64,000 bases of DNA from Sycobia sp. Sy_11 (Eukaryota > Arthropoda > Insecta > Hymenoptera > Epichrysomallidae), in NCBI GenBank assembly GCA_018907035.1, contig JACCIC010000035.1:1440001-1504000 (forward strand), given 5' to 3'. The notes beneath the pieces are model-generated. The model saw only the letters and a list, made by a program, of their open reading frames with translations, ran no database searches and was not told the DNA's origin. Of the stretch, positions 59,429 through 64,000 are shown in pieces (the stretch's first letter is position 1; each line of letters opens with the position of its first letter). A program made the translations under genes and the position numbers.

Positions 59429-60886
59429 AACAAATATTTGTTTCTTTTGTGTTCATTTGAATAGACATCGAGTAAACCCAAATATACATATTTTCATAAC
59501 AGTTTATAAAAATATATATGGACACTTTTGTGTGTTCAACTTCTTGTTTTTCGAATCAATTATTATTAAAGTTTGTAAGAATTCATTTAAGAATCGTTTT
59601 TCTTTTTCTAGTAAAGAATACTGCAAATTTTCAGTGAATTCTTTTCTATAAATTGATTAAATTTTAGTTTAAGATGAAAACTATTTTAAATAGTAACACT
59701 TATATATACTATTATATCATGATATAATGTTTTTTATTAACAAGAAAATCTAATAATAATTATTCTAAATCTTTTAATTTTATTTTCGTAATGTAATTTC
59801 ATTTATTATTTTTGGTTTGAGTTTATTGATTATATATATTTTTTAAATTATAGTTTCTAAATGATAATTGAAAATTTAAATTCTCTTGTTCATTATTTGT
59901 TATTAAACAAATAAACATTTGTATAATCTTACAGTCCTACTATAACGACAGTCAGACTCTTCTTGTTTATAATCAACTCAGAAGAATCTAAGAAAGTGAA
60001 TTATACAAATTATTACGAAGTGCCTAAATTATTCTGAATACACCTTATTGGGTAGATAAGTTAGCGAATGGGCAGTCAGATAATCCTTTGCAAAGCATAT
60101 TGTTCTTTCACGGTAGTTATAGTTATAATAATTTGAGATTCTTTAATTTTAAGAACTTCAGATTCTTTAATTCTTTGAGAATGATTATAAATAAATAGTC
60201 TGAATGTGAGTATAATAGGGCTTGTAACTTGTAAAACCAATAAAAATATTTAATATAACGTTTATTGCAAATAATTGTGTCAAATTACCTGTAACATATT
60301 CTAATATTTATTCACAGATTTGTAATTTTATCTAAGCGAATGAACTTAATGTCGAAAAACCTTTACTTTATTTTGTATTATTTTAAGTAACTATGATAGT
60401 TTTTATAATTATGCTATTCTACTGAAATGTGATATAGTAGCTTTTTATAATTTTTCATGAATAAATAGCAATATATAAAATAAGAAAATATTTATTAATA
60501 AAATATACCAAATGGTAGATTATTATGCCATTACAGGGTTCTAGAAAAATGTTATAATGTACATAACTTTTTATACTTTCAGTTTGTTTTCAAATATCCT
60601 TCATATTTAAAATTAAGTAACATATAGTAAATGAGTTTTTACTGTCACACTTTATATATTTTCAATACTTTCTCTGTATTTGAAAATATGAAAGTAAAAC
60701 CATGAATTTATAATAAATGTAATATTTTACATATAATTTCCAAATACAAATGCAACATACAATCAATTTTTATCAATACCAGAGTTTCCATTGCAAATAG
60801 ATGAGGGCTGAATTAGAGCTATCATATATATATATATATATATACTTATAAAATTGTACTTATGTCGACTGTATTGAATTAAATTA

Positions 60887-61053
60887 ATAAATATTTTTAT
60901 CGGTCTTATAGTCTTTATAATATCATATATTAGTTAAAATAATGATTGATAAAATATTGATTTATTAAAATGTTGATCATAAACAAGGACAGTCTTACTG
61001 TCATTATTTTAACTAATATATGATATAAACACCCAAAGACCGATAAAAATATT

Positions 61054-61056
<3 letters not shown>
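60887..61056. repeat. Foldback (MITE-like) inverted-repeat element beside the UBE2G1 stop
   Basis: The left arm at 60887-60945 and the right arm at 61001-61056 are reverse complements. A perfect 21-bp outer segment (ATAAATATTTTTATCGGTCTT) and a perfect 24-bp inner segment (ATCATATATTAGTT...AATGA) are separated by a short diverged patch. The loop is about 55 bp. The element is flanked by AT repeats, as expected for insertion at TA. It starts 122 bases past the UBE2G1 stop, so it may lie in the 3' UTR and form a long RNA hairpin. It encodes no protein. Confidence 0.8.
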
Positions 61057-61089
<33 letters not shown>

Positions 61090-61177
61090 TTGTATATCAA
61101 TATATTTGTTACAAATTAAATTAGTTGAAGCTTACCTGAATTAAATAAGTCTTTCCATGCAAATATTTCTTCATTCC

Positions 61178-61258
61178 CTACATACATTCTTCTTGGCTTT
61201 TTCTGACGCACCTAGCTACCTTTCTCTTGAATTCTGTATAACTTTCCCTCCACTCTTT
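61178..61258 (-). CDS. UBE2G1: UBE2G1 last coding exon
   Basis: The acceptor is TTTTTATTGTAG. The 26 codons [20 protein letters not shown] plus SQEECM are followed by TAG at 61178. They encode the C-terminal helix. The last residues differ from the vertebrate ending, which is normal at this position. A CAG|GTAAGC donor consensus occurs 42 bases after the stop (exon end 61136), hinting at a 3'-UTR intron. Confidence 0.93.
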   Translation of the reverse strand, partial: KEWRESYTEFKRKVARCVRKSQEECM

Positions 61259-61885
61259 CTACAATAAAAAGTTATATATAAATAAAATATTCATAGAAAA
61301 ATTAAACATATAAATTGAACATTTATAATATTTACGGCTGCATCCACATTTGCTGGACTTTCATCATTTGGATCAGCAAGCATACTAATCACACTGATTA
61401 AAATTGTTTCTACAGTGTGAACAGGCAACCATCGTTCTGATGCTTTTTCATAACCCCACTTATCGTCGCCAGGCTCGTGCAAGATTGATATACAGACATC
61501 ACCGTTTTTTTCAACTGAAAATGGTTGAAATTATGAAAGAAAAATAATATTTCTAAGATTTCAAATATTTAAAATATTCTGTATATTTACTATTAGGATG
61601 CCATATTTCTGTTATGAATTTCATTCTTGGTGGCCTAAGTGGATACTCCTTGGGAAACTGTAAGTGAGCTTTGAAAAATCCACCTTCGCTGTAAAATGAA
61701 AAATAAAGTTTGAAACTTTTTAATTCAATTCAGATATTATTATTAATTTATTATGTCTATTTTAAAATTGATTATTACTTACTACAATGTGTCCGGAGGT
61801 CCAATAATGAGCACTTCCCATCGATAAATGTCATTGTCATCTATGAGACCTGCAGAAAACCCTTCCACTGGGTTTTTATTTAATT
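61178..61885 (-). CDS. UBE2G1: Ubiquitin-conjugating enzyme E2 G1 (UBE2G1-type), four 3' coding exons, spliced
   Basis: This E2 enzyme accepts ubiquitin from E1 on a catalytic cysteine and passes it, with an E3, to substrates; the G1/G2 class has been linked to Lys48 chains and ERAD-type degradation. The exons are 61783-61885, 61591-61688, 61336-61514 and 61178-61258. They join in phase to give 152 codons plus TAG. The product starts [20 protein letters not shown] and contains [18 protein letters not shown]. The active-site Cys is in [15 protein letters not shown] (codon 61492-61494), and the acidic loop characteristic of this class follows it. The protein ends in [14 protein letters not shown] helix sequence (here [19 protein letters not shown]). 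It matches UBE2G1 much better than UBE2G2. About 17 N-terminal residues (MTELQS-type) are missing and must lie beyond 64000. Confidence 0.95.
61336..61514 (-). CDS. UBE2G1: UBE2G1 exon 4 (catalytic cysteine and acidic loop)
   Basis: The acceptor is CCATTTTCAG and the donor is GCAGCC|GTAAAT. The exon encodes [20 protein letters not shown], then the loop and helix sequence [20 protein letters not shown] and [15 protein letters not shown]. The catalytic Cys codon is at 61492-61494. The loop of about 13 residues after it is the hallmark of UBE2G and CDC34-class E2s. Confidence 0.96.
61591..61688 (-). CDS. UBE2G1: UBE2G1 exon 3
   Basis: The acceptor is TCATTTTACAG and the donor is CCTAATA|GTAAAT. 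The exon encodes [20 protein letters not shown] and [12 protein letters not shown]. It includes the invariant YPxxPP motif and the HPN tripeptide, whose Asn stabilises the transition state in E2 enzymes. Confidence 0.95.
61783..61885 (-). CDS. UBE2G1: UBE2G1 exon 2
   Basis: The acceptor is TTTTTTCTAG and the donor is TTGTA|GTAAGT. The first two bases (AA) complete a codon, probably Glu, from exon 1. The exon then encodes [32 protein letters not shown] and two bases of a Tyr codon. It covers the first beta strands of the UBC fold. Confidence 0.94.
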
Positions 61886-64000
61886 CTAGAAAAAATAATA
61901 TATTTAGTAAACTAATTTAACAAAATTACTTAGAATAATCAAGCCTAATGATTTTTATATAATTTTGTACCACATATTTTTTTAATGTATTATTTAATAT
62001 TCAATGACTAGTAATGGTCTACTTATGCTTACAATATAAATAAAAATATGAGCAAATATATTTTGAACAAAAGTACTGCTCAGTAGTATATCAAATAAAT
62101 TCACTCAAAAAACATATTCTATTATCAAATGTGATCTTGAAAATAAATATTACTTTTTTCCAAATGTTTTCATTATTTACTTATAATTATTGAAGTAGTT
62201 CAGATCAAACTTATATTTGCAAATATAACATGAGTCATATATAATACAAGAACTACAAGTAAATTTCAATATAGACATATAGAAATATTCACATAAAAGT
62301 CTTAAATAATAAATTGTAATAAATAGTAGATATTTTAAGTTATGGCTACATAAAATGTCATATTTAGTATATAATTTAAAAAATAAAAAATATTAGCTTT
62401 GAATATAGAAATGGGTGATTTAATTGCTAAATGGGTGTTTAAAAAATACTCCTGTTATTAAAAAGTTTCTTATTAATTAGTTATCAGTCAATCAAGTGAA
62501 TTAACATTAAAAGTTTAATAAATGAAAAATGGAAACAAGTATTTAGAGCATTAACTTCACAAGAAGTTATTTAACATAATCAATTTTTTCTATTAGCAAA
62601 TAAAAAAAAATTTGAATTCATTAGAATGCCAATATTTATTTATATTTTTAGCTTTAAGTAAAATGTTTATTAACTGTTGTAGGATTGAAATGTATACAAT
62701 TCGAATTAAAATATTGATGATTCATATTTATAAAATTAAAAGCTTTAGGATGAATATTAAGATAATATTAAAATAATATCAAGACTATTTATTTGTTTTT
62801 TTTTTATTTTTTGAAAGTTTTGCAAAAACCTTTTCGAAAAAACGTATATGAATTTTAAAGGGTAAAGCTTTGAAAAGATTGTTTTTATCTGCTCTGAAAT
62901 CAATCAAGAATGTTGTTGACCAAGAGACAAAGGCATAAATGTAATGTTATTTTCGAGGTGACTCCTTATGCGGCTTCGCCCAGCTCCTATAACTTATTAT
63001 CATATCAGGACGGCGCTCTTTCTTTTTCTCCTTTTAACATTTTATTTCGAGGTTATGATCGTATTGGCATTATGCTCCCCTGCACATATATATAGAACAT
63101 GCGTGCGAGAACTCATGCTACTCCCCGCGGCTCCACGGTCCGGGCCCGGGCTTTTATAGCCGGCGTCAACGACTTCTATCTCACTTGCGGTTAACAAGCT
63201 AGCGAGGCTGACGCTGAGTCAGGGCCAAATGTCGGCGAACTCGCGGCTGTGACTAACAGGAAAACATGAAACAGAGGTGAGCCGTGAGCGGAGTAAGTAA
63301 AGGCTGACCTTCGGCCGTCGGGTGGTGAAGTAGCCACGAGAAAGAAGAGAAAGACATACACCGATACACGGCATATGAAAAAAGAGCAAGAGAAAGACAG
63401 ACTGAACGAATGAGAGTCGCTCCGCGCGTTCATATAATACGCACAAACTCGGCTCGGCTACCCGTTATGACGCTTGCTTTGCCCCTCGGGCTCTATAAAT
63501 ACACGCTCGATCCTCGACACTGCACGAAAGGGAGTCGCAAACAATTATTTTCGGTCTACTCCGAAGGCCTCTTGCTTCATGAGTGGGTCCCAAAATATGA
63601 GTGGCCCCGAAACTGGTGCTGTCGACCGAATTATTATACTTGGAAAGGACTCACTCCGATGGCCGGGTTCGCAAAAAAAAGTCACTGTTCAGTAACTTCA
63701 CAAAAAACAAAAAAAAAAAAAAACAACGAGGCGCGAGAGATAACGCGATGGAATGAAATGCTTCTTTTTCAGAGAGAATATTTCACAGAAATAAGGCGAA
63801 AAGTCCGCGAACATGGAGGAATCCGGAAAATTTCTAGGTTAAAGGCTAACAAGAGGCAACACGGCTACGGAGTCCGGTAGGCGCTTCATTTTCCGTTCGT
63901 ATTGATTTTCGGAGGGCAATCGAGTAAGACTAAGTCCAAGTTCATGGACGCCAATATTTATGGGAACGCGAAATTTGCAAAACGTATCCCAGGATAATGA
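61886..64000 (-). other. UBE2G1 intron 1 (incomplete), AT-rich then GC-rich
   Basis: No exon encoding the expected N-terminal MTEL-type sequence was found up to 64000, so exon 1 is outside. 61.9-62.9 kb is AT-rich and featureless. From about 62.95 kb the sequence becomes GC-rich and contains a plus-strand TATA-like element at 63493 and a 156-codon open frame at 63410-63880 with no recognisable similarity. It could be an unrelated promoter region. Confidence 0.6.

Larger units (their letters stand above)
53900..60886. other. AT-rich intergenic region between cut and UBE2G1
   Basis: The two genes converge on this stretch. It contains (ATT)n at 54015-54084, (TA)n at 55024-55081 and 55669-55728, (CA)n at 55733-55753 and GA tracts at 55254 and 56128. 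A TATCGATA/palindrome cluster lies at 57254-57321, the candidate exon at 58606-58749 and a 31-bp tandem array at 59318. A 112-codon open frame at 57994-58332 has no recognisable similarity. Confidence 0.7.

Noticed and set aside
63410..63880. 156-codon + frame after a TATA-like CTCTATAAATAC (63493)
   Set aside because: No recognisable domain; it includes a poly-Lys stretch from an A run, and the ATG lies before the TATA-like element. It may be worth a homology search but is not supported as a gene.
1..64000. CRISPR arrays, operons, bacterial promoters or rRNA genes
   Set aside because: None are present. The repeats are eukaryotic microsatellites without spacer structure, and the genes are intron-containing.

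Overview
The window is nuclear DNA from an insect, most likely a hymenopteran such as an ant or wasp. It has multi-exon genes with GT-AG introns and many long (TA)n and (GA)n microsatellites. CpG is frequent in the first ~36 kb, and the encoded Cut homeodomain is of the insect Cut type. The exact order and species cannot be settled from the sequence alone.

Two protein-coding genes are firmly supported, and they converge tail to tail. The first is the 3' part of cut (ct), a CUT-homeobox transcription factor, on the + strand. Six coding exons (37041-37359, 39391-40518, 47352-47772, 48925-49579, 50048-50306, 51114-52873) join in consistent splice phases into 1513 residues plus a stop. They encode the end of the CASP/CUX-type coiled coil, three CUT repeats, the homeodomain and an acidic tail. 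The 5' end of the gene is outside the window or not recognisable. The second is the UBE2G1-type ubiquitin-conjugating enzyme on the - strand (coding exons 61783-61885, 61591-61688, 61336-61514, 61178-61258). It lacks only the first exon, which must lie beyond position 64000.

Layout: 1-37040 shows no credible protein exon. It is GC-heterogeneous, microsatellite-packed DNA that I read as a long cut intron or 5' region. Its best functional signal is an abutting acceptor/donor at 16350/16351, a candidate recursive splice site followed by a 69-nt cryptic exon. 37041-52873 holds the cut exons. 52874 to about 53.9 kb is 3' UTR with a good poly(A) signal at 53856. About 54-61 kb is AT-rich intergenic DNA with a 31-bp tandem array, a TATCGATA/palindrome cluster, a possible small minus-strand exon at 58606-58749 and a 170-bp foldback element next to the UBE2G1 stop. 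61178-61885 is UBE2G1. 61886-64000 is its first intron, ending in a GC-rich segment.

The two genes have no obvious functional link. Items most worth a second look are the recursive splice site, an internal promoter and an alternative last exon suggested in the 6.8-kb cut intron, four SUMO-type motifs in the Cut tail, and the foldback element with the possible extra exon downstream of UBE2G1.
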